Source of the DNA: an uncultured Clostridia bacterium | GTDB taxonomy: Bacteria > Bacillota > Clostridia > Christensenellales > Aristaeellaceae | Assembly: GCA_946615495.1 (NCBI GenBank) | Contig: CAMOHY010000117.1 | Span: forward strand, 1-6,931 | DNA length: 6,931 nucleotides | Direction: 5' to 3' | Shown: positions 1-5,925 of the stretch, piece after piece | Layout: the number at the start of each line of letters is the position of its first letter | How positions within the stretch are numbered: the first letter of the stretch is position 1 | The notes under the pieces: generated by a model | Databases searched by the model: none | Told to the model about the DNA's origin: nothing | The model's input: only the letters and a program-made list of their open reading frames with translations | Position numbers and translations under genes: made by a program

Positions 1-33
1 TCATACTTTCCTGGGGTTTATTGACAATCTGAA
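1..33 (+). repeat. Left copy of a terminator-associated repeat leader
   Basis: This stretch reads TCATACTTTCCTGG, then GGTTTATTGACA and CTGA, and runs directly into the terminator hairpin at 32-71. The same string is present on the minus strand near the right end (6833-6866). There the first 14 bases are identical and about three quarters of the next 19 match, with one extra base. The two copies therefore point towards each other across the window. The left copy is probably cut by the window edge, because the right copy is preceded by a palindrome that would lie before position 1 here. It looks like a dispersed intergenic repeat and not a gene. Its family and copy number cannot be judged from this window. 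Confidence 0.7.
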
Positions 34-71
34 TGCCCCTGCCGGATTTTTGACCGGCAGGGGCATTTTTT
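32..71 (+). terminator. Strong intrinsic terminator, plus strand
   Basis: The arms GCCCCTGCCGG (35-45) and CCGGCAGGGGC (54-64) are perfectly complementary around an 8-base loop. The stem extends by three A-T pairs to 14 bp. On the plus strand it is followed by six T residues (66-71), which is the classic Rho-independent layout. It would therefore end a plus-strand transcript entering from left of the window. Read from the minus strand, the hairpin lies just past the stop codon of the MBL gene but is followed by only ATTCAG, so it would be a weaker terminator for that gene. The A-rich run before the stem on that strand allows some bidirectional use. Confidence 0.88.
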
Positions 72-79
72 CTATGATT

Positions 80-949
80 TCAGAACGCATACAGGGTTTG
101 ATTGATGTACCAGTCGGTGCCGTCGGTTTCCAGCACAATGGTGCCGTCGCCGGAATACTGGATGGGAATTTTCCGGTGCTCGGCCTGACTTTCCATTTTG
201 CTGATCCGCGTTCCGTGATAATTGGTGACGAAGATGTAGCCGGGGTCCACGGCGGAAAGAAAATCGGCCACCATAGGCGTGAGGCCGTGATGGGGGGCCT
301 TCACCACATCGGCCTTCAGCATTTCCGTATCCATGGTTTCCAGAAAATGCTTTTGGGTGTCCCCGATAATATCGGCGCACAATAAGGCGCTGCAATTGCC
401 GAAGGTCACTTTGGTCATGGCGGACTGGGCATTGATGGTCTTGCCCTCCGCCCAGTTATAGGTGGTCAGCTCCGCGCCGCCCAGGGTGAGCGTTTCGCCG
501 CTGCTTATCTGCCGGTACGCGATGCCCGCCTTGTCCAGGCTGGCCATAGCTTTTTTCTGGTTGCCCTCGGTATCCTTTTGGTCCTTGGGAAACACGGACA
601 CGAATTCATCCACTTCCATGCCATACTCCATCAGCATGCGCAGCCCATCAATGTGGTCGTCATGGGGATGGGTGTTGAACAGGTATTTCATGTGGGTGAT
701 GCCCCGGTCCTGCAAAGCGTCCCGCAGCTTTTCCCGGTACTTGTAGGGGCCGCCGTCCACCATCATGCTTTCGCCGCCGGCTTCCAGCAGCATGCAGTCC
801 CCTTCCCCGGTGCGGAATACGGTGATGCGCAGCAGTTCCCGCTGCTGCCAATCCTCCGGGGCCTTCTTTTTCACGTACACCTCGGCGTGGGCAGGCAGCA
901 TGGAAAGCAGCAAAATGCACAGCAGCAGGACGGACAGCAATCGTTTCAT
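80..949 (-). CDS. Secreted ComEC-like metallo-beta-lactamase-fold protein
   Basis: The product is 289 residues. Residues 1-22 form a signal peptide: MKR, a leucine-rich core, then a predicted cut after AHA (20-22). The mature part is a metallo-beta-lactamase fold. The metal-binding signature is H94-P-H96-D-D98-H99, followed later by an aspartate in LLCADI (D193) and by APHHG (H220/H221). The GEGD and MMVDGG strings at 48-67 and the late PHHG resemble the soluble C-terminal domain of the competence protein ComEC, but the ComEC membrane channel is absent. The likely role is an extracytoplasmic metal-dependent phosphodiesterase or nuclease-type hydrolase; the substrate is unknown. GGAGG at 960-964 lies 10 bases before the ATG at 949. 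A TTG at 952 sits at a better 7-base spacing and would add one residue. The gene is 72 bases downstream of the acetyltransferase gene and may share its transcript. No convincing promoter is seen between them. Confidence 0.88.
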   Translation of the reverse strand: MKRLLSVLLLCILLLSMLPAHAEVYVKKKAPEDWQQRELLRITVFRTGEGDCMLLEAGGESMMVDGGPYKYREKLRDALQDRGITHMKYLFNTHPHDDHIDGLRMLMEYGMEVDEFVSVFPKDQKDTEGNQKKAMASLDKAGIAYRQISSGETLTLGGAELTTYNWAEGKTINAQSAMTKVTFGNCSALLCADIIGDTQKHFLETMDTEMLKADVVKAPHHGLTPMVADFLSAVDPGYIFVTNYHGTRISKMESQAEHRKIPIQYSGDGTIVLETDGTDWYINQTLYAF

Positions 950-1021
950 CAAGGCATTTCCTCCATCGTACAGTGTTCATCATTTAGACGAAGCCGCGGA
1001 ACCTTTTGTTCCCGTCCTGCG

Positions 1022-2155
1022 CTAAAATTGATCGGCAATGGGAATTTCCAAAGGCAGGGGCAGCCAGGCGCAGGGCGGTTTATTGCCCGGCAAAAGCGCG
1101 CCCAACGGCGAAAACAGAAGGCGAACCGCCTGCTTTTCCTCCAGGCAAGCATCCGCTTTTCCCTCCGCCGGGTCCACCTGGGCTTTTCCCGCCCGGACCC
1201 GCAGGGTCCATTCTCCGGCGTCCTGCACTGCCAAGGTCCATTCCCCATCGGGCAAAGCTTTGCTTTCCGCCTGAAAGCAAAGCGCGGCGGACAGCACCTT
1301 TTCCCAATTCAGTATTTTTACCATTTCCCCGTCGCTGATTTCGCAGCTCTCCGAAAAGGCCTGCACGGCCTGCCACCGGCCCCACAGGCCGCCGGGAACG
1401 AGCAGGACGGCGTTGCCCTTTTCCCGCACCCACGCGCCCAGCACCGCGGCCAGGTCCGCCTCCCGTTTAAGGACCAATTCCGTAATTTGCTTGTCCAGCG
1501 CCGCAATATATCCCGCCCATTCCTGCCTTTCCCCATCAAAGACGGCATAGGGCACGCCGCCGTAGGTGCGCAGGGTGTCCAGGAAGCGTTCGCCGTCCCG
1601 CAGGCAGGAAAGATTCTGGCGCTCCTGCCATTTTTTCATCAAGCCAAGGGCCGGATGGTCCTTCCCCGCCACTTCCTCAAAGCGGAACTGCTTTCCCTCC
1701 GGCAGCGCGTGGCGGGCATTGGCGCGGTTGACGGAAAAAGCGCCCGTCATGCCGCCCTGCTCAAAGCCGTAATACTGATAGCGCTGCCGCTGGCCGCCCA
1801 GGGCAAGAAAATCGTAGCCCCTGCGCCGGGCCTCCTGAATCTGCATGCGCATGAGGGCCTGCATGTGGCCCTGCCCCCGAAACCGGGGATGCACGGATAC
1901 CGAGCCGATATAGCCCGCCTGAAGCAGCGGATGGTCCGCCCCAAGCCGCACCTTCACGGGCAGCATGCCCACCGCGGCCACGATACGGCTGCCCTCCAGG
2001 GCCAGCGCGTGATGGACATAAAAGCCCTCATGGGCGTACACCTTGGGAATGAGCCGGGCAAAATCATGGGGCCGGGCCGCCTGGCTGAACACGGCGTTGA
2101 TAAAATCCAGCACGTCGTTTTCCTCATCGGGCCGGGCAAAACGGTATTCGGTCAT
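1022..2155 (-). CDS. Eis-like GNAT family N-acetyltransferase
   Basis: The product is 377 residues, close to the usual length of Eis-type enzymes (about 380-420). The N-terminal GNAT domain shows the acetyl-CoA pyrophosphate-binding motif in SVHPRFRGQGHMQALM (86-102), whose R-x-x-G-x-G core is RFRGQG. It is preceded by GYIGSVSV and followed by YQYYGFEQGG (126-135). A second, degenerate GNAT-like region fills roughly 155-290. The C-terminal region (about 295-360, with WTLAVQ and WTLRVRAGKAQV) resembles the SCP2-like domain of this family. The chain ends in phenylalanine, as does mycobacterial Eis, where the terminal carboxylate takes part in catalysis. Family members acetylate amines such as aminoglycosides or lysines; the substrate here is unknown. 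I chose the ATG at 2155 because GGGGAGG lies 8 bases upstream. An in-frame ATG at 2173 would place that site inside the gene. It follows the rseC-like gene after 38 bases, probably in one operon. Confidence 0.86.
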   Translation of the reverse strand: MTEYRFARPDEENDVLDFINAVFSQAARPHDFARLIPKVYAHEGFYVHHALALEGSRIVAAVGMLPVKVRLGADHPLLQAGYIGSVSVHPRFRGQGHMQALMRMQIQEARRRGYDFLALGGQRQRYQYYGFEQGGMTGAFSVNRANARHALPEGKQFRFEEVAGKDHPALGLMKKWQERQNLSCLRDGERFLDTLRTYGGVPYAVFDGERQEWAGYIAALDKQITELVLKREADLAAVLGAWVREKGNAVLLVPGGLWGRWQAVQAFSESCEISDGEMVKILNWEKVLSAALCFQAESKALPDGEWTLAVQDAGEWTLRVRAGKAQVDPAEGKADACLEEKQAVRLLFSPLGALLPGNKPPCAWLPLPLEIPIADQF

Positions 2156-2163
2156 GGCGCGTT

Positions 2164-2170
2164 CCTCCCC
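2164..2170 (-). promoter_or_regulatory. Ribosome binding site of the Eis-like gene
   Basis: On the minus strand this reads GGGGAGG, with 8 bases to the ATG at 2155. It decides the start, because an in-frame ATG at 2173 lies just upstream of this site and has no comparable ribosome binding site of its own. Confidence 0.75.
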
Positions 2171-2193
2171 CATTCAGCGTTCGTGTTCTTCCA

Positions 2194-2625
2194 TTAAGTG
2201 TTTCCGCACATGGGGTCCGCGGGAATTTCCCCTTCTCCGTGCACGAAAACGATTTTGGGCCGCCATTTTTCCTGGCGGCGCATACGCTTTTCAATCAGCC
2301 GCAGCACCAACCAGGACAGGCCCATGCAGGCGATGCCCACCACGGCCCACAGCGCTTCCTGGGAAAACAGTACGCTGCCCAGGGCAAGGCCGGCCAGCAG
2401 CATCACCAGCGGCAGCACGTAAGCCAGCACAGACGCCTTCAGCACCTGGCCTTCCGGCATATCCACATCAATCCACCGGCCCACCGGGGCGTCGCCGGGG
2501 ATTTTTACAAGGGTCTCTTCCTTCTGTCCGCCGCAGGCGCCGCAATGGGCGCAGGCTTCGGGCCGCTCAAAGCAGACCTCCAATTCGCCGTTTCCGGCGG
2601 AAACCACTTTTCCAGTGCGCAGCAT
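2194..2625 (-). CDS. rseC: RseC/MucC-family (SoxR-reducing system) membrane protein
   Basis: The product is 143 residues with the typical RseC layout. A short cytoplasmic N-terminal domain begins MLRTGKVVSA and is followed by a cysteine cluster, C25-x2-C28-x2-C31, in EACAHCGACGG. After it come two adjacent membrane helices (about 63-87 and 90-111) and a basic tail (KRMRRQEKWRPK). RseC proteins are linked in Proteobacteria to SoxR reduction and sigma-E control, and in anaerobes they often accompany Rnf electron-transport genes. Here there is no Rnf or SoxR gene, so a redox role is inferred from the family and the cysteines only. AGGAGG lies 6 bases before the ATG. The gene begins 54 bases after spoIIIAH, has its own promoter (2657-2665), and leads into the acetyltransferase gene. 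Confidence 0.87.
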   Translation of the reverse strand: MLRTGKVVSAGNGELEVCFERPEACAHCGACGGQKEETLVKIPGDAPVGRWIDVDMPEGQVLKASVLAYVLPLVMLLAGLALGSVLFSQEALWAVVGIACMGLSWLVLRLIEKRMRRQEKWRPKIVFVHGEGEIPADPMCGNT

Positions 2626-2656
2626 ACTGTTCCTCCTGCCATCAAGGGATGGAGAG

Positions 2657-2665
2657 AGTATACCA
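2657..2665 (-). promoter_or_regulatory. Extended -10 promoter for the rseC-like gene
   Basis: On the minus strand this reads TGGTATACT, that is, an extended -10 (TGn) joined to TATACT, a 5-of-6 match to TATAAT. No good -35 box is present at 17 bases; the best candidate, TATTAA, matches poorly, as is common for extended -10 promoters. Transcription would start near 2650, about 25 bases before the ATG. The promoter lies in the gap after spoIIIAH and would let rseC and the genes after it be expressed in vegetative cells, independently of the sporulation operon. Confidence 0.6.
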
Positions 2666-2679
2666 CATTCCGGGAAAAA

Positions 2680-3168
2680 TTAATAGCCCGTCAGGCGGAT
2701 ATTTTCTGCCGGAAGGCCGGAAACCTCCCGCGTCAGGTCCATCAGCAGCGCCGCTTCCTGGGCGGTCAGGGCTTGCGGAAGGAACACCGTCACCTCTTCC
2801 TGCCTCGCCACGCATAAGCCCTCCGCATAGCCTCTGGCGGCAAGGGCGGCCTCCACCGCCAATTCCGTTTCATCGTTTCTGGCCATTTCCAGCAATTGCT
2901 TTTCCGCCAGGGCGCGCATTTCCGCTTCGGTGTCCGCTCCGCCGGAGAGCGACAGCAGCGTTTCCCGCTCCTGCCGCCGCCTTTCCTGCCGTTCCCGGCG
3001 GTAAAGGACGGCCGGGGAGGGCGACTGGACCGCCGCGGGCGCGGCGGTAAACGCGGCGGAAAACGGGAGGGATGGTTCGTATGCCTCCCCTCCGCCCCGA
3101 AGCAGCGAAAAGCCGAGAGCCGCGGCCACCGCCGCCAGCATGAGCAAATTCAGAATCCTGTCCTTCAC
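2680..3168 (-). CDS. spoIIIAH: Stage III sporulation protein AH
   Basis: The product is 162 residues, against about 218 in Bacillus subtilis. One N-terminal membrane helix (about 5-22) is followed by a short, low-complexity linker (A/P-rich, 38-53). Then come an arginine- and glutamate-rich helix (57-69) and the ring-building domain (about 85-160). The arrangement RERETLLSLS, AEKQLLEMARNDETELAVEAALAARGY, VTVFLP, then a final helix matches the SpoIIIAH C-terminal domain. In the family this domain is exposed between the two membranes and binds the forespore protein SpoIIQ, forming the mother-cell side of the channel. The size difference is mostly a shorter linker. The start is GTG at 3168, overlapping the spoIIIAG stop as GTGA, with GGAGGAGG just upstream. 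It is the last gene of the operon; no hairpin terminator follows. Confidence 0.9.
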   Translation of the reverse strand: MKDRILNLLMLAAVAAALGFSLLRGGGEAYEPSLPFSAAFTAAPAAVQSPSPAVLYRRERQERRRQERETLLSLSGGADTEAEMRALAEKQLLEMARNDETELAVEAALAARGYAEGLCVARQEEVTVFLPQALTAQEAALLMDLTREVSGLPAENIRLTGY

Positions 3169-3533
3169 GGCCCCTCCTCCATGGCGAAAACCTCCACCGC
3201 GTTGGGTCCCAGGCCCAGCAGCGCTTCCGCGGCCCGCGTCAGGTTCAGCCGCACGGCCACATTTTGCGCCCCCTGGGCCACAATGACCGCGCCCACCGGC
3301 GTGCGCTGGCCGCCCAAGGAGGACGCCGCCTGGGCGTAGGCGATGGAAAGGCGCACCTCGCCCGCGCCCGAAATGCGGGACAGGGTGGCGCTGTAGCGCT
3401 GCTCCTCCTCCGTCATGCCGCTGGCTGGCGCTCTTGCCGCGGGCAGCAGCAGCATGGCCGCCGCGCAGGCGGCCAGCACCGCCATCCACCAGCCGCCCTT
3501 TGCGCCCTTCACCGCGTCCCACCATTTTTTCAT
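3165..3533 (-). CDS. spoIIIAG: Stage III sporulation protein AG, compact form
   Basis: The product is 122 residues, roughly half the 229 of Bacillus subtilis SpoIIIAG. One membrane helix (about 14-32) is followed by a ring-building domain: LSRISGAGEVRLSIAY (51-66), then GAVIVAQGAQNVAVRLNLTRAAEALLGL (81-108) and NAVEVFAME. These are the recognisable SpoIIIAG core strands and helices. The segment between the two core halves is only about 15 residues (67-80), so the long strand-rich insertion known from the Bacillus ring is missing. In the family AG forms a large ring in the intermembrane space and is essential to the SpoIIIA-SpoIIQ channel. The ATG at 3533 overlaps the spoIIIAF stop as ATGA and is preceded by AGGTGG. 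An in-frame GTG at 3542 lies inside that ribosome binding site and is less likely. Confidence 0.9.
   Translation of the reverse strand: MKKWWDAVKGAKGGWWMAVLAACAAAMLLLPAARAPASGMTEEEQRYSATLSRISGAGEVRLSIAYAQAASSLGGQRTPVGAVIVAQGAQNVAVRLNLTRAAEALLGLGPNAVEVFAMEEGP
3173..3180 (-). promoter_or_regulatory. Ribosome binding site of spoIIIAH (GTG start)
   Basis: On the minus strand this reads GGAGGAGG, with 4 bases from its end (7 from its first GGAGG) to the GTG at 3168. It supports the GTG start over the next in-frame ATG, which lies inside the membrane helix. Confidence 0.75.
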
Positions 3534-3697
3534 GGAAACCACCTAAACAGCGCGCCTATACCCCGCAGCATGCACAAAAGCAGCGCCAGCTCCACGCCCA
3601 GGTCGGCCCAGGCGGCGCATTCGCCCTCCGGCAGCGCGGCGTCCAGCACCATACGCAAAAGGCACAGGCCCGTTATTCCCCGCAAAAATCCGTTCAT
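3530..3697 (-). CDS. spoIIIAF: Stage III sporulation protein AF, truncated to its membrane part
   Basis: The product is only 55 residues: helix about 4-22, a short acidic turn (PEGECAAWADLG), helix about 33-50, then RWFP. This corresponds to the N-terminal two-helix membrane part of SpoIIIAF. The soluble domain that brings Bacillus subtilis SpoIIIAF to about 206 residues is absent. Identity rests on position between AE and AG and on the two-helix pattern, since the sequence itself is short. The gene is not broken. Its start overlaps the spoIIIAE stop (ATGA) and its stop overlaps the spoIIIAG start (ATGA), so no room remains for a lost C-terminal part. It lacks a clear ribosome binding site and is probably translated by coupling to spoIIIAE. 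In the family AF is a membrane component of the channel, needed for forespore gene expression. Confidence 0.8.
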   Translation of the reverse strand: MNGFLRGITGLCLLRMVLDAALPEGECAAWADLGVELALLLCMLRGIGALFRWFP

Positions 3698-4833
3698 CGA
3701 AGCATCACCGTCAAATTTCCCACCACCAGCATTTCCGCCACCAGCAAAAGAAACATAGCGCCTACGGACAACTGAATAACGAAGAGCAGCATCAAAATAT
3801 CCGAAAAATCCTGGATGCAGCCGCTGAACCGGGCGTCGCTCAAAGGCTCCAGCAGGGCGGCGCAGGCCCGGTAAAGCAGGGCGGCGGCCAGGGTTTGCAC
3901 CATGGGCACCGCCGCCACGGACAAAAGCAGTACCAGCCCCGTAAGTCCCAGCGCGTTTTTGATGAGCAGGGACGCGCCCACCAGCGTGTCCATGGTGTCG
4001 GCAAACATGCCGCCCACCACCGGCACAAAGTGGTCCACGGCGTATTTGGCCGTGCGGATGGAAACGCCGTCCGCCGCCGCCGCGCCCAGGGATTGAAGCG
4101 CCGTAACGGAAATGAACACCGTAAATCCCACGCCCAGGGTCCAGGACGCGCAGGTTTTGAGCAAACCGGACAGGCGGCTCAGCTTCATGCGGGGGGACAG
4201 GCGGCCCAATATGGCCGTTACCCCGGCAGACAGCGCCAGCGGCAGCGAAACGGAGCGCACCAGCGCCGTCATGGTGCCGCAGGCGGCCACCACCGCGGGC
4301 TGGAAAAAGGCCGCGCCCGCCGTGCCGCCTACCGCCGCCAGCAAGGTCAGCAGCAGGGGAAACAGCGCCTGCATCAGATCGGCCATCCTTGCCACGGCCT
4401 GCTGGGAAAGCAGCATATGGTCCCCCAAGTCCTGGGCCATGCACCCCGCCAGCAGCAAAAAACAGGCCCCGTTGACGGCTCCGCCCAAGGCGGGCCGGGC
4501 AAAGGACGACTGAAGGCGCTGCAAAACGCCGCAGAATACGGCGGGAGCCAGCAGCCGGGCCAAGCGCCAGGCGCTGCCGGTCAGGGCGCTGAAAAAACGT
4601 TGAGACAGGGAACGCAAAAGGTCCTCCGCGTTCAGCGCCTGTTCCCCGCGGGCCAGGCGCAGGGAAAGGGAACGCAAATCCTCCCCCTCCGGAAACGCCG
4701 CGTCGTAAGCCCGCTGCCATTCCTGAAGGGGCAGGGAATCCCACACCTGCTCCAAGGCCCCTTCCAGGGCCTCCGCCCTGGCCGACGGGCACATTGTCAG
4801 CAGCAAAAAAAGCAAAAGCAAAGCCCGCTTCAT
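3694..4833 (-). CDS. spoIIIAE: Stage III sporulation protein AE
   Basis: The product is 379 residues (Bacillus subtilis about 399). An N-terminal signal-like segment ends near ARA (18-20). A short amphipathic region and about seven or eight hydrophobic helices follow between 90 and 375. The most characteristic stretch is DGVSIRTAKYAVDHFVPVVGGMFADTMDTL (255-284), typical of SpoIIIAE. This is the largest membrane part of the SpoIIIA complex and is thought to form part of the conduit in the mother-cell membrane. The true start is ATG 4833, overlapping the spoIIIAD stop as ATGA. The reading frame continues upstream to 4956, but that part lies inside spoIIIAD and lacks a hydrophobic N-terminus. 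There is no ribosome binding site, so translation is likely coupled to spoIIIAD. Confidence 0.94.
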   Translation of the reverse strand: MKRALLLLFLLLTMCPSARAEALEGALEQVWDSLPLQEWQRAYDAAFPEGEDLRSLSLRLARGEQALNAEDLLRSLSQRFFSALTGSAWRLARLLAPAVFCGVLQRLQSSFARPALGGAVNGACFLLLAGCMAQDLGDHMLLSQQAVARMADLMQALFPLLLTLLAAVGGTAGAAFFQPAVVAACGTMTALVRSVSLPLALSAGVTAILGRLSPRMKLSRLSGLLKTCASWTLGVGFTVFISVTALQSLGAAAADGVSIRTAKYAVDHFVPVVGGMFADTMDTLVGASLLIKNALGLTGLVLLLSVAAVPMVQTLAAALLYRACAALLEPLSDARFSGCIQDFSDILMLLFVIQLSVGAMFLLLVAEMLVVGNLTVMLR

Positions 4834-5228
4834 GGCGCCAGCGCCAGGGTCAAATCCCCGATTTGGACAATGAGAGGCAAAATCTGGGCCATCAAAAGCA
4901 GCTTGCCGCAAAGCGCCGCCTTCATGGCCAGGCCCTCCTCTCCCGCGTCCCGGCACAGTTGGGCCGAAAACTCGGTTACGTACGCCATAGCGGTCAGCTT
5001 AAGCAGCAGCGTCACCGTGCCGTCGCCCAGGCCCGTTTTCCGGGACACAGCCTGCATAACCTCCGCCGCGGCGGACAATTGGGTGACGGCGAAAAAAAGC
5101 AGCATCAGCCCCGCGGCGATGGCCGCCGCCGCCCCGGACTGCCGGTGCGCCGCGCGCAGGGCAAAGCAAACCAGCGCCGCCGTGACCGCAAAGCCCGCCA
5201 TGCGCAGGGTTTCATCCATCCCATTCAT
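4830..5228 (-). CDS. spoIIIAD: Stage III sporulation protein AD
   Basis: The product is 132 residues, the usual length for the family. It has three or four hydrophobic helices (about 10-27, 32-52, 72-86 and 103-122). A conserved loop, AYVTEFSAQLCRDAGEEGLA (82-101), is the most recognisable part of SpoIIIAD and related SpoIIIAC/AD proteins. It is a small integral membrane component of the SpoIIIA complex, next to AC in gene order. The ATG at 5228 overlaps the spoIIIAC stop as ATGA. A second in-frame ATG at 5219 (residue 4) is possible. Neither has a good ribosome binding site, which suggests translation coupled to spoIIIAC. Confidence 0.93.
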   Translation of the reverse strand: MNGMDETLRMAGFAVTAALVCFALRAAHRQSGAAAAIAAGLMLLFFAVTQLSAAAEVMQAVSRKTGLGDGTVTLLLKLTAMAYVTEFSAQLCRDAGEEGLAMKAALCGKLLLMAQILPLIVQIGDLTLALAP

Positions 5229-5422
5229 GGCAATTGAAACACTGCCTGCACCTGGGCAAGCAGCTCTCCCGCCAGTTCAACCACCATCAGCAGCGCCAGC
5301 AGAATGCCCGCCACCGTGGCCAGGGTGGCCATTTCTTCCCGCCCGGCGCGGGTGAGCACCTGGCATATGGCCGTCACCAGCAGGCCCACCCCCGCAATTT
5401 TCAGCAGCACATCGATCTGCAC
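5225..5422 (-). CDS. spoIIIAC: Stage III sporulation protein AC
   Basis: The product is 65 residues, close to the 68 of Bacillus subtilis. It starts with IDVLLKIAGVGLLVTAICQVLT as the first membrane helix, has a short polar loop TRAGREEMAT (24-33), and a second helix (about 34-52). This two-helix pattern with the GREE loop is typical of SpoIIIAC. The start codon is GTG, with AGGAG 8 bases upstream. The 11-base gap from spoIIIAB is the only junction in the operon that does not overlap, and it holds most of the ribosome binding site. Confidence 0.92.
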   Translation of the reverse strand: MQIDVLLKIAGVGLLVTAICQVLTRAGREEMATLATVAGILLALLMVVELAGELLAQVQAVFQLP

Positions 5423-5430
5423 CCTTTATT

Positions 5431-5435
5431 CTCCT
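5431..5435 (-). promoter_or_regulatory. Ribosome binding site of spoIIIAC (GTG start)
   Basis: On the minus strand this reads AGGAG, overlapping the last two bases of the spoIIIAB stop codon TAG, with 8 bases to the GTG at 5422. It fixes the spoIIIAC start at a non-ATG codon. Confidence 0.75.
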
Positions 5436-5925
5436 AACACAGCAAAATAAACACCGCCGCCCCGGCCAGCCAACCCAGGCTGATATACAATTTGCCGTCC
5501 CGCTCCCGCGCCTCCCGCCCCTTCAAACGAAACACGGCCCATTGCTCCCGCGCGTAGGCGATGGCCTGGGCTTGCTGAGCAAGGGAGGGGGAAAACAGCG
5601 ACAGCAGGCAGGCGGCCAAGGTCTCCTTTTCCGCGTCGGACAGCACGCTTTCCCAGTTCAGTTCCCGAATCAGCGCTTCCGGCGGCGCGGCGGGAGCGGC
5701 CTCCATCCGGTCAATCAGCTGCCGCAGCACCGCGTTATCCTCTCCCGCCCCTTTTTTCAGCACGTCTCTGAGCCCGTCCCCGCTGTGGGACACAGCGCCC
5801 TCCATACGCATCAGGGCCCCTTCCCAAGCGTTCAGCGCCCTTTCCCGCATTGCCAGGCGGCGGGCTGCGGCCATGCCCAGCGCCGCGCAGGCCCCAGCCG
5901 CCAGCAGCGCCACGATCCCATTCAT
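5434..5925 (-). CDS. spoIIIAB: Stage III sporulation protein AB
   Basis: The product is 163 residues (Bacillus subtilis 171). A membrane helix at each end (about 3-20 and 147-162, the latter in YISLGWLAGAAVFILLC) frames a helical soluble domain. This is the layout of SpoIIIAB, which resembles the GspF-type platform proteins of secretion systems. The middle contains LNAWEGALMRMEGAVSHSGDGLRDVL, a typical region of the family. In the family it is a membrane partner of the ATPase AA. The ATG overlaps the spoIIIAA stop as ATGA. GGAGG lies 7 bases upstream, so this gene has its own good ribosome binding site. Confidence 0.93.
   Translation of the reverse strand: MNGIVALLAAGACAALGMAAARRLAMRERALNAWEGALMRMEGAVSHSGDGLRDVLKKGAGEDNAVLRQLIDRMEAAPAAPPEALIRELNWESVLSDAEKETLAACLLSLFSPSLAQQAQAIAYAREQWAVFRLKGREARERDGKLYISLGWLAGAAVFILLC

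Noticed and set aside
1000..1016. Small hairpin between the acetyltransferase and MBL genes
   Set aside because: The GGAAC/GTTCC stem is only 5 bp and no T-tract follows on the minus strand. It is too weak to call a terminator.
578..2197. Plus-strand open frame of 539 codons
   Set aside because: It lies opposite the acetyltransferase and MBL genes, is rich in H, R, P and Q with no recognisable domain, and is explained by G+C-rich third positions of the minus-strand genes.
2666..2710. Possible terminator after spoIIIAH
   Set aside because: There is a TTTTT run after the stop codon, but the upstream bases form at best a 3-bp stem, so no intrinsic terminator can be supported.
2043..3050. Plus-strand open frame of 335 codons
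   Set aside because: It is P/R/A-rich, antisense to the acetyltransferase, rseC and spoIIIAH, and resembles no protein family.
3698..4792. Upstream extension of the spoIIIAF frame
   Set aside because: The frame stays open for over 1 kb inside spoIIIAE, but its G/R/P-rich translation is not protein-like. The ATGA overlap with the spoIIIAE stop gives the real start at 3697.
3895..5355. Plus-strand open frame of 486 codons
   Set aside because: It is antisense to spoIIIAC, AD and AE, has a low-complexity Q/G/R/H composition, and has no domain. It is a shadow of the operon.
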